NCBI RefSeq assembly: GCF_001557235.1
Contig: NZ_LSJI01000075.1
Coordinates: 1 to 49,160, forward strand
Origin: Phenylobacterium sp. CCH9-H3
GTDB lineage: Bacteria > Pseudomonadota > Alphaproteobacteria > Caulobacterales > Caulobacteraceae
Direction: 5' to 3'
Length of the DNA: 49,160 nucleotides
Position 1 is the first letter of the stretch. Each line of letters starts with the position of its first letter. Under the pieces are notes generated by a model. It searched no databases. It was not told the DNA's origin and saw only the letters and a program-made list of their open reading frames with translations. Both the position numbers and the translations under genes were made by a program. Of this stretch, positions 34,012-42,395 are shown in pieces.

Positions 34012-35861
34012 GCGGCGGCTCCGTCGAGCGGCCGCACGCTGAACACTTGGAACATCCCGCCGTGCATGTGGTAGAGCATGTGACAGTGGAAGGCCCAATC
34101 TCCCGGATCCGCCGTGATGTCCCAGGAGACCTTGCCGCCCGGCGCCACCGTCACCGTGTGTTTCCTCGGCCCGTAGCCCGGTGGCGCGTGCGCTAGTTCG
34201 AAGAAATGACCGTGCAGGTGGATCGGGTGGGCCATCATGGTGTCGTTGATCAGCGTCACCCGAACCCGCTCTCCCTTCTCGAAGGTGTACGGCTTGCTGG
34301 TCTCGCTGAACTTCAGGCCGTCGAACCCCCACATAAACCGTTCCATGTTCCCGGTCAGGTGGATGTCGAGCGCGCGCGTCGGTATCCGTGGATCGACGCT
34401 CGGCGTCAGCGCGATGAGGTCCTTGTAGACCAGCACCCGATGGCCGACGCTCTCCAGCCCTTGTCCCGGTTCGCCGGTGCGATCCATCGGCATCGGTGCA
34501 ATGGTCTGGACTCCGGGACCAAGCTTTACCCCAGGGGCATTCTGCGGGTCGCGCATCGACATCTTCATACCTGCCATGCCCCCCATCGCATCTGACCCGC
34601 GGGGCTTAGGCGGCGCCATGCCGGGCGGGGCTCCCATGCCGGGCATACCGGCCATTCCCGGCATCGCGGCCATGTCATGGCCCGAGGCGTCGTGGTTCAT
34701 CCCGGGCATGGCGCCGGACCCGCCCATGTTCATGCCCTGCATCGCGCCCATGTCCATGCCCATGTCCTTCATGGTCGCGAGCGGCCGCTCACGAAGCGGC
34801 GGGACAGGCGCGGTCATGCCCGGGCGCGGCGCCAACGTGGCGCGCCCCATGCCGGAGCGGTCGCTCGCCTCCGAGACAATGGTGAAGGCTCTATCTTCCG
34901 TCGGTTGCACGACGACGTCGTAGGTCTCGGCGTTGCCGATCTGGAACTCTTCGACCTCTACGGGCCGGACGTTCTGGCCGTCGGCCGCAACCACCGTCAT
35001 CTTTAACCCGGGGATCCGCACGTCGAACACCATCTGAGCGGCGGCGTTGATGAAGCGCAGGCGCACCCGCTCGCCGGGCGTGAACAGCCCGGTCCAGTTG
35101 TCCTTCGGCCCGTGGCCGTTAATGAGGAACTTCAGCACCGCACCGGTGACGTCGGAGACGTCCGTCGGATCCATGCGCATCTTGGCCCATTCAATGCGCT
35201 CTTGAAGCGTCTGGTCCTTGCCTGCGAGCAAGCTGGCGATGGTCTGCTTCTGGAAGTTGAAAACGCCGCCCTGCTGCTTCAAGCGCTTGAAGATCAGGTG
35301 CGGGTGCATGAAGCTGAAGTCGGAGAGCACGATGACGTGTTCGCGGTCGTAGGCGACCGGGTCCGGTTCCGCCGGATCGATGATCATCGGGCCGTAGTGA
35401 CCCTCGGCCTCCTGCAGGCCCGAGTGGCTGTGGTACCAGTAGGTGCCGGACTGCTTGATCGGGAACTCGTAGACGAAGGTTTGTCGCGGCTTGATCCCGG
35501 GGAAGCTGACCCCCGGAACGCCATCCATCTGGAAGGGCACGAGCAGGCCATGCCAGTGGATTGAGGTGTCCTCGTCCAGGTCATTGGTCACCGACAGACG
35601 GACGTTCTGGCCTTCCTTCAGCCGCAGCAAAGGCCCGGGCACCGTCCCATTGATGGTGACGGCGTGCCCGGTGCGGCCATCGACGTTCAGGCGAGAATGG
35701 CCGATCCGCAGATCGATATTCGGGCCGGTGAGGGTCGGCAGCGTCGGGCCGGTGTCCAGCGTGGCGCTTTGCGCCCAGCCCGGCAGCAACGTGCTGAGGG
35801 CCAGACCGCCCCCCATCAGCGAGGCGCCGCGCAGAAGCTGGCGACGATCGAAGTCTTTCAT
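34008..35861 (-). CDS. copA: CopA multicopper oxidase (PcoA type)
   Basis: A 617-aa periplasmic multicopper oxidase. Tat signal 'DRRQLLRGASLMGGGLAL' at the N-terminus; copper sites in three cupredoxin domains: 'SIHWHGLLVPFQMDGVPG', 'GTYWYHSHSGLQEAEGHYGP', 'AHPIHLHGHFFELA' and 'DWAFHCHMLYHMHGG'. A Met-rich insert at about 360-430 ('MKDMGMDMGAMQGMNMGG', 'MPGMAGMPGMGAPPGM') is typical and binds Cu(I). It oxidises Cu(I) to the less toxic Cu(II). First of a copA-copB operon. TTTCATGAAA lies 53-62 bases upstream and may be a regulatory site. Note that the P1B ATPase at 38327 also bears the name CopA in other species. Confidence 0.95.
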   Translation of the reverse strand: MKDFDRRQLLRGASLMGGGLALSTLLPGWAQSATLDTGPTLPTLTGPNIDLRIGHSRLNVDGRTGHAVTINGTVPGPLLRLKEGQNVRLSVTNDLDEDTSIHWHGLLVPFQMDGVPGVSFPGIKPRQTFVYEFPIKQSGTYWYHSHSGLQEAEGHYGPMIIDPAEPDPVAYDREHVIVLSDFSFMHPHLIFKRLKQQGGVFNFQKQTIASLLAGKDQTLQERIEWAKMRMDPTDVSDVTGAVLKFLINGHGPKDNWTGLFTPGERVRLRFINAAAQMVFDVRIPGLKMTVVAADGQNVRPVEVEEFQIGNAETYDVVVQPTEDRAFTIVSEASDRSGMGRATLAPRPGMTAPVPPLRERPLATMKDMGMDMGAMQGMNMGGSGAMPGMNHDASGHDMAAMPGMAGMPGMGAPPGMAPPKPRGSDAMGGMAGMKMSMRDPQNAPGVKLGPGVQTIAPMPMDRTGEPGQGLESVGHRVLVYKDLIALTPSVDPRIPTRALDIHLTGNMERFMWGFDGLKFSETSKPYTFEKGERVRVTLINDTMMAHPIHLHGHFFELAHAPPGYGPRKHTVTVAPGGKVSWDITADPGDWAFHCHMLYHMHGGMFQVFSVRPLDGAAA

Positions 35862-35913
35862 GTCGATGCGAGATCCCAGGCGAATGACACCGCACGGCTG
35901 CGAGGCCGCGCAC

Positions 35914-35923
35914 TTTCATGAAA
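35914..35923 (-). promoter_or_regulatory. TTTCATGAAA palindrome upstream of copA oxidase
   Basis: A perfect 10-bp palindrome, framed by GCGC and GCGC arms, 53 bases upstream of the oxidase ATG. ATTTCATG also occurs twice, as an inverted repeat, in the control region of cusR (46656-46710). A shared regulator such as CusR is a possibility, not shown. Confidence 0.35.
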
Positions 35924-36081
35924 TACGCGCCGGATCAGCCGCCACCCTTATGGAAATGTCGAAAAACGGATCACGTTCACGCCAGGACCCGCCGCTAACG
36001 CGATCTCAGCCCATGCCTTCAAGGCGCGCTAGCCGCGCGGTCGCGCGAGTGACGACCGCGCGCTGACTGGTGGGGTGTCCT

Positions 36082-36495
36082 CTATTGAAGCGTCGGCGTG
36101 ATGGTGTCGGCTGCCTCGCGACAGGCCTGTTCGCACCGACGGCAGGCGTCGGCGCAGATGCGGCAATGCTCGTGCATCTGCGCGTGTTTCTGGCATTCGT
36201 CGCCGCACAGCCGGCACGCCTCGGCGCAGGTCTCGATCATCCGCTTGATGGTGAGCTCGTTGGTCCCGGTCCGGCGCGACGAGACCGAGCCCGTGGCGAG
36301 GCAGACGTCGGCGCAATCCAGATTCAGCCGGATACACTGGGTCAACTCCTTGACCATGTCCTCTCCGAGGCACGCGTCCGCACAGCTCGTGCAGATCTGG
36401 GCGCACTCGTAGCAGGCCTCGATGCAGCGGATCAGCGCATCGTTGGTGTTGCCGCGGACATGCGGATGGGTCGCGATCATTTCCTGGACGTGCAT
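36082..36495 (-). CDS. Csp-type four-helix copper-storage protein
   Basis: A 137-aa Cys-rich four-helix-bundle protein (DUF326, Csp family). It has 18 cysteines spaced in CxxxC and CxxC pairs along the helices, for example '[19 protein letters not shown]' and '[15 protein letters not shown]'. No signal peptide is present, so it resembles cytosolic Csp3, which stores many Cu(I) ions along the core. AGAGGAAG lies seven bases before the ATG. A weak CueR-like dyad lies about 95-113 bases upstream (36590-36608). Divergent from the HMA chaperone gene, so the two cytosolic copper-binding proteins may be induced together. Confidence 0.9.
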   Translation of the reverse strand: MHVQEMIATHPHVRGNTNDALIRCIEACYECAQICTSCADACLGEDMVKELTQCIRLNLDCADVCLATGSVSSRRTGTNELTIKRMIETCAEACRLCGDECQKHAQMHEHCRICADACRRCEQACREAADTITPTLQ

Positions 36496-36641
36496 GGTTT
36501 AGCTTCCTCTGGCTGCGCGGGAATGTTCGTCAAACCGCCGCGCCTCGACGCGGTTCCGCGAGAACAGATGAAATGAATAGAAAAGACAAAAGCTTGCTAT
36601 GATGGGAGGCCTGCTGGCGCGTTTGCTTGAAGGCGGCCCCC

Positions 36642-36672
36642 TTGACCTTCCTACCGTGGGAATCCCTATGTA
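36642..36672 (+). promoter_or_regulatory. CueR-type promoter of the HMA chaperone gene
   Basis: -35 TTGACC at 36642-36647 and -10 TATGTA at 36667-36672 with a 19-base spacer, the over-long spacing that MerR-family activators need. The spacer contains the CTTCC ... GGGAA dyad typical of copper-responsive MerR sites. A CueR gene is present at 37893-38330. Confidence 0.8.
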
Positions 36673-36707
36673 CCCGGGCGAAGCGAACCCAAACGAGGAG
36701 ATGAGCT

Positions 36708-36905
36708 ATGCTTCGCCTGAATGTTGAAGGCATGAGCTGCGGCCACTGCGTCCGATCGGTGACCGAGGCGTTCAATCGCGTCGATCCCAAGGCTGAGGTC
36801 CGGGTGGATCTTGACGCCAAGCGGGTCGAGGCCGAGACGGCCGCAGACCCCAAGGCGGTCATGCGCGCAATCGCAGAGGCTGGCTATGCGGCGTCCGCGG
36901 CCTGA
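36708..36905 (+). CDS. CopZ-like heavy-metal-associated (HMA) copper chaperone
   Basis: A 65-aa ferredoxin-like HMA protein with the metal motif 'GMSCGHC' (Cys 11 and 14) and the usual 'VRSVTEAFNRVDPKAEVRVD' and 'AIAEAGYAAS' segments. It would pick up cytosolic Cu(I) and pass it to the P1B ATPase or to Csp. A GAGGAG precedes the ATG. It has its own CueR-type promoter with a 19-base spacer. A GC-rich hairpin (36943-36961) lies downstream. The assignment is clear; copper rather than another metal is inferred from context. Confidence 0.92.
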   Translation: MLRLNVEGMSCGHCVRSVTEAFNRVDPKAEVRVDLDAKRVEAETAADPKAVMRAIAEAGYAASAA

Positions 36906-36942
36906 TCCCTTTGCAGGCGCCGCGTGCAGCCGATGGCCCCAC

Positions 36943-36961
36943 GCGGCCCTTCCAGGGCCGC
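36943..36961 (+). terminator. GC-rich hairpin after the HMA gene
   Basis: GCGGCCCT (36943-36950), loop TCC, AGGGCCGC (36954-36961): a perfect 8-bp stem 37 bases after the chaperone stop. No T run follows, so termination strength is uncertain. Confidence 0.45.
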
Positions 36962-37081
36962 CGCCGGTCCCCTCGGCCGCTGCCCCACCCGATGAGGGGC
37001 GCAGCCCGCCTCGTGCGTAAACCAAGCGGGGCGATCATGAGGCCGTGCGCGCCTCACCCGAGCAAGACCAGGAGACTAGCA

Positions 37082-37411
37082 ATGAAACTGATCCTCGCCG
37101 CCGTCGCGGCGCTCGGCCTCAGCGGCCCCGCCTTCGCCCAAGCCGGCCATGACATGGCCAAGATGCCTGGCATGGACCGTCCCGCCGCCGCGGCCGGCGC
37201 CCAGGGCGCGGGCGTGATCAAGAAGCTCGACGCCAAGGGCGGCTCGGTGACGCTGCAGCACGGCCCGATCGCGGCCCTCAGCTGGCCGGCCATGACCATG
37301 GCCTTCAAGGCCGACCCCGCGCTGCTGAAAGGCCTCAAGATGGGCCAGCAGGTCAATTTCACGCTGAAGACCGGCGGGACGCCGGAAGTGGTGGCGATTC
37401 AGCCGAAGTAG
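37082..37411 (+). CDS. cusF: CusF periplasmic copper chaperone
   Basis: A 109-aa protein: signal peptide about 1-19 (ending PAFAQ), a short Met-rich linker ('HDMAKMPGMDRP'), then a CusF OB-fold domain ('GAGVIKKLDAKGGSVTLQHG', 'AALSWPAMTMAFKAD', 'LLKGLKMGQQVNFTLK'). The Cu(I)/Ag(I) ligands are all present: His eight residues before the Trp, the Trp itself, and both Met of WPAMTM. AGGAGA lies seven bases before the ATG. It stands between the HMA gene and a strong hairpin, and would feed copper to CusB/CusA. Confidence 0.93.
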   Translation: MKLILAAVAALGLSGPAFAQAGHDMAKMPGMDRPAAAAGAQGAGVIKKLDAKGGSVTLQHGPIAALSWPAMTMAFKADPALLKGLKMGQQVNFTLKTGGTPEVVAIQPK

Positions 37412-37416
37412 GACCG

Positions 37417-37446
37417 CCGCCGGCGTCCCGTCCCGGGCGCCGGCGG
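37417..37446. terminator. Strong hairpin between cusF and the broken YtkA-like gene
   Basis: CCGCCGGCG (37417-37425) pairs perfectly with CGCCGGCGG (37438-37446), and the 12-base loop holds a further CCC/GGG pair. It begins six bases after cusF and lies about 40 bases past the end of the convergent pseudogene, so it could end transcripts from both sides. Confidence 0.6.
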
Positions 37447-37484
37447 TCTCGCAGGCTAGGGCCATGCGCTTTGCGGATCCGAGC

Positions 37485-37893
37485 CTATGGCCGCCGGCTC
37501 GGCGGCTTTGCACGGGAAGGCGGCCCACCACCTTGAACCACGCTGGCCGGCAGCGGCTGGACCTCTCCGAAGAGGCGCGCGGTAAATTTCAGAGCCCAGG
37601 TCCCGTCGGTCGGTAGGCGGCCCGGAAATTAGAGACGCCATATTCCAGACTGGGCGTGAAGAACGCGGGCAGCACGCCGCCCGCCTGACCTTCGGGGGAG
37701 CGGTCGACATAGGCGTCGCGGATGTCCGCGCCAGCGATGGCGGCATTGGTCGTGCGTGACCCGATCCGGACTTTCAGTGGAACGCCGACGCCGCGTTCGA
37801 CGATGGGCGCGACGGCTCGAAGCGGTAGTCGGCGGGACCCGCCTGGCTCACCGTCGGCCAAAACACGAGCACCAGGAGCCAACCCGGGCGCAT
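37485..37893 (-). pseudogene. YtkA/FixH-like secreted protein, broken by two frameshifts
   Basis: The ATG at 37893 overlaps the cueR stop by one base and opens a signal peptide '[20 protein letters not shown]' then 'ADYRFE'. The protein continues only in another frame: 'AVAPIVERGVGVPLKVRIG', 'AIAGADIRDAYVDRSPEGQA' and 'FFTPSLEYGVSNFRAAYR'. It then shifts again to 'TDGTWALKFTARLFGEVQPL' and stops at TAG 37487-37485. This order is that of YtkA-like proteins found in metal-efflux operons. Two single-base losses explain it; total length 409 is two short of a whole number of codons. Either real decay or sequencing error. Confidence 0.7.
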
Positions 37894-38330
37894 CACGAGA
37901 CCGCGCCCGCGCGGTCTGCGACATTGGCCGCTGGCGAGGCGGGCCCTGCGGCGAGGTCGATGAGGATCGGACAGTCAGGGCGATCATCCCCCGCGCAGCC
38001 CTCCGACAGGGCCGTCAGGGTATCGGCCATCGCCTGCATCTCGGCGATCCGCGCGCGCAGGTCGGACACGTGGGCGTCGGCAATCGCCTTGACCTCGCGG
38101 CTCGGACGGGTGTGATCGCGCCACAGGGACAGCAGGTTGGTGATCTCCTCGACCGAGAAGCCCAGCGAGCGACCGCGCTTGATGAACCGCAGGTCGTTGA
38201 CGTCGCGCTCGCTGAAGCTGCGGTAGTTGCTGTCGGTGCGATCGGCCGGGCGGATCAGTCCGATCTGTTCATAGTATCGGATCATCTTCGCGGACACGCC
38301 GGACGCGCGCGCAGCTTGGCCGATATTCAT
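37893..38330 (-). CDS. cueR: CueR copper-responsive MerR-family activator
   Basis: A 145-aa MerR-family regulator. Winged helix-turn-helix at about 1-70 ('[20 protein letters not shown]'), dimer helix, then the metal loop with C112 and C120 spaced by seven residues ('[10 protein letters not shown]'), plus S77, all at the numbers used in E. coli CueR. This is the signature for Cu(I)/Ag(I)/Au(I) sensing. The ATG overlaps the ATPase stop by four bases, so it is co-transcribed with the pump it controls. Its expected targets are the 19-base-spacer promoters at 40840-40870 and 36642-36672. The C-terminal tail after residue 125 is Ala-rich. Confidence 0.94.
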   Translation of the reverse strand: MNIGQAARASGVSAKMIRYYEQIGLIRPADRTDSNYRSFSERDVNDLRFIKRGRSLGFSVEEITNLLSLWRDHTRPSREVKAIADAHVSDLRARIAEMQAMADTLTALSEGCAGDDRPDCPILIDLAAGPASPAANVADRAGAVS

Positions 38331-40810
38331 GCGGTGTCCTCTGCCGCCAGCCGCCGAGGCGTGTAAGCCCTCAGGCGCAAGGCGTTGGTCAAGACGCTGA
38401 CGCTCGACAGCGCCATAGCGCCCGCCGCCAGCATCGGCGAGAGCAGCCAACCGAAGGCCGGGTAGAGGACGCCGGCGGCCAGCGGGATCAGCACGACGTT
38501 GTAGCCGAACGCCCATATGAGGTTCTGCCGGATGTTGCGCAGGGTGGCCCGCGACAGGCCGAGCGCCGTCACCACGCCGGTGAGATCACCGCCCATCAGC
38601 ACCACGTCGGCGCTCTCGATGGCGATGTCGGTCCCCTGCCCCATCGCGACGCCCACGTCGGCGGTAGCCAGGGCGGGCGCGTCATTGACCCCGTCGCCGA
38701 CAAAGGCGACGGCGCCATAGCGCCCGCGCAAGCCCTCCACGGCGCGCGCCTTGCCGTCCGGCAAGACGTTGGCGAGCACGTCGTCGACGCCGAGCGTTCG
38801 GGCGACGGCCGCGGCGGTTCGCTGGTGGTCGCCGGTGACGATCGCCACCTTCAGGCCAAGCCTGTGCAGCGCCGCCACCGCCTCGGCCGACGTCGGCTTG
38901 ATCGGGTCGGCGACGGCGAGCACGCCGGCCAGGTGGCCGTCGATGGCGACGAACAGCGGGCTCTCGCCTGCGTCGGCCAGGGCGTCAGCTCGCCCCGACA
39001 GCGGCGAGACATCGATGCCGGCCGCCTCCAGATGTCGCGCTGTGCCGATTACGAGCTCACGGCCATCGACCCGAGCGGTCACCCCAAACCCTGGGGTGGC
39101 CTGGAAACCCTCGGCCGGCCGCAGGGTCAGGCCCCGCCTCCGCGCTTCGGCGACGATCGCTTCGCCAATCGGGTGCTCGGAGCGCTGTTCGACGCTGGCG
39201 GCCGCGGCCAGGACCTCGTCCTCGCCATATCCTCCGACGACCTGCAGGGCGGTGAGCGCCGGCCGCCCCAAGGTAAGCGTCCCGGTCTTGTCAAAGACCA
39301 CCACCTTCACGTCTCGCAGCGCCTGCAGCGCTTCCCCGCGCCGGAAGAGCACGCCGAGTTCGGCCGCGCGACCGGTGCCGACCATGATCGACGTGGGTGT
39401 GGCCAAGCCCATGGCGCAAGGGCAGGCGATGATCAGCACGGCCACCGTGTTGACCAGCGCCAGGCCGAGCGCCGGGGCCGGTCCGAACGCCAGCCAGACC
39501 CCGAAGGTGAGCGCTGCGAGCGCCATCACCACGGGCACGAACCAGGCCGTGACCTTGTCGACCAGGGCTTGGATCGGCAGCTTGGCGCCTTGGGCTTGCT
39601 CCACCATGCGGACGATCTGCGCCAGCAGGGTGTCGGCCCCGACCTTGGTGGCGCGGAAGCGGAAGGCGCCGGTCTTGTTGACCGTGCCGCCGATCACGAC
39701 CGCGCCCGGTCCCTTTTCCACCGGCATCGCTTCGCCGCTGATCATCGATTCATCGACGAAGGAGCCGCCGTCGAGGACCTCGCCGTCCACTGGGACGCGC
39801 TCGCCAGGCCGGACGATCACCAGATCGCCGGGCCGCACCGCCTCGATCGGGAGCTCGACATCCTCCCCGCCGCGCTGCACCCGGGCGGTCTTGGCCTGCA
39901 GGTGCAGCAGACGCTTGATCGCTTCGCTCGTGCGTCCCTTGGCGCGGGCCTCGAACCAGCGGCCAAGCAGGATCAGGGTGACGATCACCGCGGCGGCTTC
40001 GTAGTAGACGTTGTTCGTGCCGGCCGGCAGGGCCTGGGGAAAGAGCGTCGCCACAAGCGAATAGGCCCAGGCCGCAGTGGCGCCCAGCACCACCAGGCTA
40101 TTCATATCCGGCGCCAGCCGCAGAAGATTGGGCACGCCCTTCTTGTAGAAGCGGAGTCCCGGCCCGAAGAGGACGAAGCTCGCCAGAGCGAGGCTGATCA
40201 GCCGCCAGGGCTGCTCGCCCAGGCTCGCCGCCAGCCAATGGTGGACGCCGGGCACGGCGTGTCGGGCCATCTCGACCGTGAACAGCGGCAAGGTCGCGAG
40301 CCCGGCGAGGACGACCGGGCGGCGCAGGGCGCGGATCTCAGCCAGACGGGCGGCCTGCTCGCGGTCCCCGTCCGCGCCGCCCGCTGCTTCCACCATGCTT
40401 GCGTCATAGCCGGCATGAGTGATCACCGCGGCGAGGCGTTCAGACGTGACCGTCCCATCCAGGATCCGAACGGTGGCCCGCTCGGTCGCCAGGTTGACCT
40501 GGGCGTCCAACACCCCGGGCTCCGCCTTGAGCGCGCGCTCGACCCGGCCGACGCAGGTCGCGCAGGTCATGCCGCGGACCCGAAGCTCGACGGCATGTTC
40601 GAGCGGTTCGTAGCCGACCGCACGGATGGCGGCGGCCACGGCGGCAGGGTCGCCGCCTTCGACATGGGCGCGCTCGGCCGCCAGATTGACGCTGGCCCGG
40701 CGCACGCCCGGCACAGCGCCGATCGCCCGTTCGACCCGGCCCACGCAGCTCGCACAGGTCATGCCGAGCACGGGCAGTTCGATGGCGTCGAGGGCTGCAG
40801 CTTCGGGCAT
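38327..40810 (-). CDS. CopA-type P1B-1 Cu(I)-exporting ATPase
   Basis: An 827-aa copper ATPase. Two N-terminal HMA domains carry 'GMTCASC' and 'GMTCATC'; eight membrane helices include the Cu(I) motif C463-P-C465 ('[12 protein letters not shown]'); D507 in 'DKTGTLT' is the phosphorylated residue; 'SEHPIGEA' is the HP motif and '[10 protein letters not shown]' the hinge. It pumps cytosolic Cu(I) to the periplasm. ATG 40810 is chosen: an in-frame ATG at 40837 lies only three bases from the -10 element of the CueR-type promoter, so it cannot be in the transcript. GAAGAAGGA precedes 40810. Usually called copA, a name already used here for the oxidase. Confidence 0.96.
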   Translation of the reverse strand: MPEAAALDAIELPVLGMTCASCVGRVERAIGAVPGVRRASVNLAAERAHVEGGDPAAVAAAIRAVGYEPLEHAVELRVRGMTCATCVGRVERALKAEPGVLDAQVNLATERATVRILDGTVTSERLAAVITHAGYDASMVEAAGGADGDREQAARLAEIRALRRPVVLAGLATLPLFTVEMARHAVPGVHHWLAASLGEQPWRLISLALASFVLFGPGLRFYKKGVPNLLRLAPDMNSLVVLGATAAWAYSLVATLFPQALPAGTNNVYYEAAAVIVTLILLGRWFEARAKGRTSEAIKRLLHLQAKTARVQRGGEDVELPIEAVRPGDLVIVRPGERVPVDGEVLDGGSFVDESMISGEAMPVEKGPGAVVIGGTVNKTGAFRFRATKVGADTLLAQIVRMVEQAQGAKLPIQALVDKVTAWFVPVVMALAALTFGVWLAFGPAPALGLALVNTVAVLIIACPCAMGLATPTSIMVGTGRAAELGVLFRRGEALQALRDVKVVVFDKTGTLTLGRPALTALQVVGGYGEDEVLAAAASVEQRSEHPIGEAIVAEARRRGLTLRPAEGFQATPGFGVTARVDGRELVIGTARHLEAAGIDVSPLSGRADALADAGESPLFVAIDGHLAGVLAVADPIKPTSAEAVAALHRLGLKVAIVTGDHQRTAAAVARTLGVDDVLANVLPDGKARAVEGLRGRYGAVAFVGDGVNDAPALATADVGVAMGQGTDIAIESADVVLMGGDLTGVVTALGLSRATLRNIRQNLIWAFGYNVVLIPLAAGVLYPAFGWLLSPMLAAGAMALSSVSVLTNALRLRAYTPRRLAAEDTA

Positions 40811-40839
40811 CGCAGGGTTCCTTCTTCCGATGCCCAACT

Positions 40840-40870
40840 CAGATAGAGCTTCCCATCATGGGAGGGTCAA
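40840..40870 (-). promoter_or_regulatory. CueR-type promoter of the copper ATPase gene
   Basis: On the minus strand, -35 TTGACC (40870-40865) and -10 TATCTG (40845-40840) are 19 bases apart, with CTCCCATGATGGGAAG, a near-perfect dyad, between them. The -10 lies 30 bases upstream of the chosen ATG. This is the classic CueR target layout and drives the ATPase-cueR operon. Confidence 0.88.
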
Positions 40871-41134
40871 GGCTCCGTCGGTGCTGTTCTTGGGATACGC
40901 GCCAGCGCAGGCACGCCCCTCAGGGCTTCGACTGCTGTGGCGCTCCCAAGGTGCGGCGTAGAGTCTCGGTCAAGAAGGGCCGTCCACATCGCCCATCCTC
41001 CAATCATTGGAGGCTTCGGCGCGGGCCTCTTTGGGGATCTCAAGCAACGAAGTCCCGCTGTGGCGGTTCTCTTCGCGTTCGTGACCAGGCTAGAGGCCGA
41101 GGTCGCGCCTTTATGTCAGGACGGAACAACGAAG

Positions 41135-41536
41135 ATGCGAACAAAACTTACGATCCTCGCGGTGATCGCGGCGCTCTCGACCGGGGCGGGCGCGGCGTCC
41201 GCTCAGTCGAACCAGGGCGCCATGAAGGGGATGGACCACAGCGCCATGCCGGGGATGAAGGGCGCGAAGGGCGATCACAATATGATGGCCATGAACGACT
41301 ACATGGCAGCCATGAAGAAGATGGACCAGGCGATGATGAGCGCGAAGGGCTCCACGCCCGACGCCACGTTCGCCCGCAAGATGATGGCCCACCACCAAGG
41401 CGCCATCGACATGGCGCAGATCCAGCTTCGCCACGGCGCCGACGCGGACGCCAAGAAGATCGCCCAGAAGACGATCGACGAGAACACCAAGGGTAAGGCC
41501 GAGCTCGAGGCCTGGCTCAAAGCGCACGGCGGCTGA
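41135..41536 (+). CDS. Periplasmic DUF305 protein, Met/His-rich
   Basis: A 133-aa secreted protein: signal peptide about 1-24 (ending AASAQ), Met-rich linker 'GAMKGMDHSAMPGMKGAKGD', then a DUF305 helical domain with 'FARKMMAHHQGAIDMAQIQL' and 'ADAKKIAQKTIDENTKGKAE'. The HH of 'MMAHHQGA' with nearby Met is the likely metal site. The linker repeats the MPGM pattern of CopA and CopB. ATG 41135 is chosen as the start of the signal peptide; an upstream in-frame start would precede it with unrelated residues. It is divergent from the copper ATPase. Likely copper buffering. Confidence 0.85.
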   Translation: MRTKLTILAVIAALSTGAGAASAQSNQGAMKGMDHSAMPGMKGAKGDHNMMAMNDYMAAMKKMDQAMMSAKGSTPDATFARKMMAHHQGAIDMAQIQLRHGADADAKKIAQKTIDENTKGKAELEAWLKAHGG

Positions 41537-41624
41537 CCCCAACTGGTGCGGCGACGAGTCCCAACGGTCAACGGCGGCTCGTCGTGCGCCTCATCCAATG
41601 ATCCTTTAGGGGTTGGGCCGGGCT

Positions 41625-41639
41625 GGAACGTATAGTTCC
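41625..41639 (+). promoter_or_regulatory. GGAAC-GTATA-GTTCC inverted repeat before the CnrY-like gene
   Basis: A perfect 5-bp inverted repeat with a 5-base centre, ending 25 bases before the anti-sigma ATG. GGAAC is a common ECF-sigma -35 core, so the repeat may be part of the autoregulated promoter; no certain -10 is seen. Confidence 0.35.
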
Positions 41640-41664
41640 TGGGGCGACCTTGAAGGATTTGGAC

Positions 41665-41958
41665 ATGAGCGAACGCTTGGATGAGCTGCTCAACCGATTG
41701 GCAGCCAGCCCGGCTGACCGTTCACTGGACGGACTGGAAACTGAGATCGGCCGCAGAATCGCGGCGCGCCGGCGCGATGCGCGTGCGCTTGCCGCGCTCG
41801 CGCCGGTTCGCTTCGCCTCAGTGAGCCTGGCCCTGGCGATGGGGTTGACCGCAGGCGGCGCTGTCGCGGCCTCGGCGGCCTTGGCGCCGCAACACGACAG
41901 CCCCCTCTCCAGCGCAGCCCGCCTCGCGCCGTCCAACCTGCTGGAGGGTCGCCGGTGA
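41665..41958 (+). CDS. CnrY-like membrane anti-sigma factor
   Basis: A 97-aa protein with a short cytosolic N-terminus ('MSERLDELLNRLAASPADRS', 'GLETEIGRRIAARRRD'), one membrane segment at about 52-73 and a small periplasmic tail. Size, order and topology fit CnrY, which holds the ECF sigma factor CnrH at the membrane. AAGGA lies seven bases before the ATG. The stop overlaps the next gene's GTG by four bases, so three genes (41665-42970) are coupled in the order Y-X-H. Confidence 0.75.
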   Translation: MSERLDELLNRLAASPADRSLDGLETEIGRRIAARRRDARALAALAPVRFASVSLALAMGLTAGGAVAASAALAPQHDSPLSSAARLAPSNLLEGRR

Positions 41959-42395
41959 GCGTGATGAGGAGCATGGCGCTGACACTGATCTTGTCGGTGT
42001 TGGTGGCCATCCTTGGGGTCTGGGGCGGCGCGCAATACGTCATGCACCGCGTGCACCGACCGACGCCGCTGCACGAGTTGGTGCACGAGAAGCTGAATCT
42101 GACCGCCGACCAGGAACGGCGCATCGCCGGCATGGAGCGTGACCACGAGGCGCGTCGCCAGGCGCTCGAGGCCGAGATGCGGGCGGCCAACGCGCAATTG
42201 GCGCAGGCCTTCCAGCAGAGTCATGCCTACACGCCGCAGGTGCAGGCGGCGATCGATCGTTTCCACCGCGCCATGGGCGAACTCCAGAAGGAGACGATCG
42301 TGCACACCCTGGCGATGCGCGCGGTGCTGACGCCCGATCAGACGGCCAGGTTCGACGAGACCGTCGTCAGGTCCCTGACCGAAGACACGAGGTGA
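41955..42395 (+). CDS. CnrX-like periplasmic metal sensor
   Basis: A 146-aa membrane-anchored periplasmic sensor. N-terminal anchor about 7-28, then an all-helical metal-sensor domain. The five metal ligands of CnrX (H42, H46, E63, H119, M123) have exact counterparts with a constant shift of two: H40 and H44 in 'LHELVHEKL', E61, H117 and M121 in 'IVHTLAMRAVL'. CnrX senses Ni/Co in Cupriavidus; the metal here is not known. Metal binding would make the sensor release the CnrY-like anti-sigma. GTG start and end both overlap neighbours by four bases. Confidence 0.85.
   Translation: MSVMRSMALTLILSVLVAILGVWGGAQYVMHRVHRPTPLHELVHEKLNLTADQERRIAGMERDHEARRQALEAEMRAANAQLAQAFQQSHAYTPQVQAAIDRFHRAMGELQKETIVHTLAMRAVLTPDQTARFDETVVRSLTEDTR

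Noticed and set aside
34008..34332. Longer CopB start reading back into copA
   Set aside because: The upstream part is the out-of-frame copy of copA; a signal peptide begins at ATG 34011, which overlaps the copA stop.
38825..40846. Plus-strand 673-codon open frame opposite the copper ATPase
   Set aside because: Antisense to a fully motif-complete P1B ATPase; no ribosome site and no recognisable domain.
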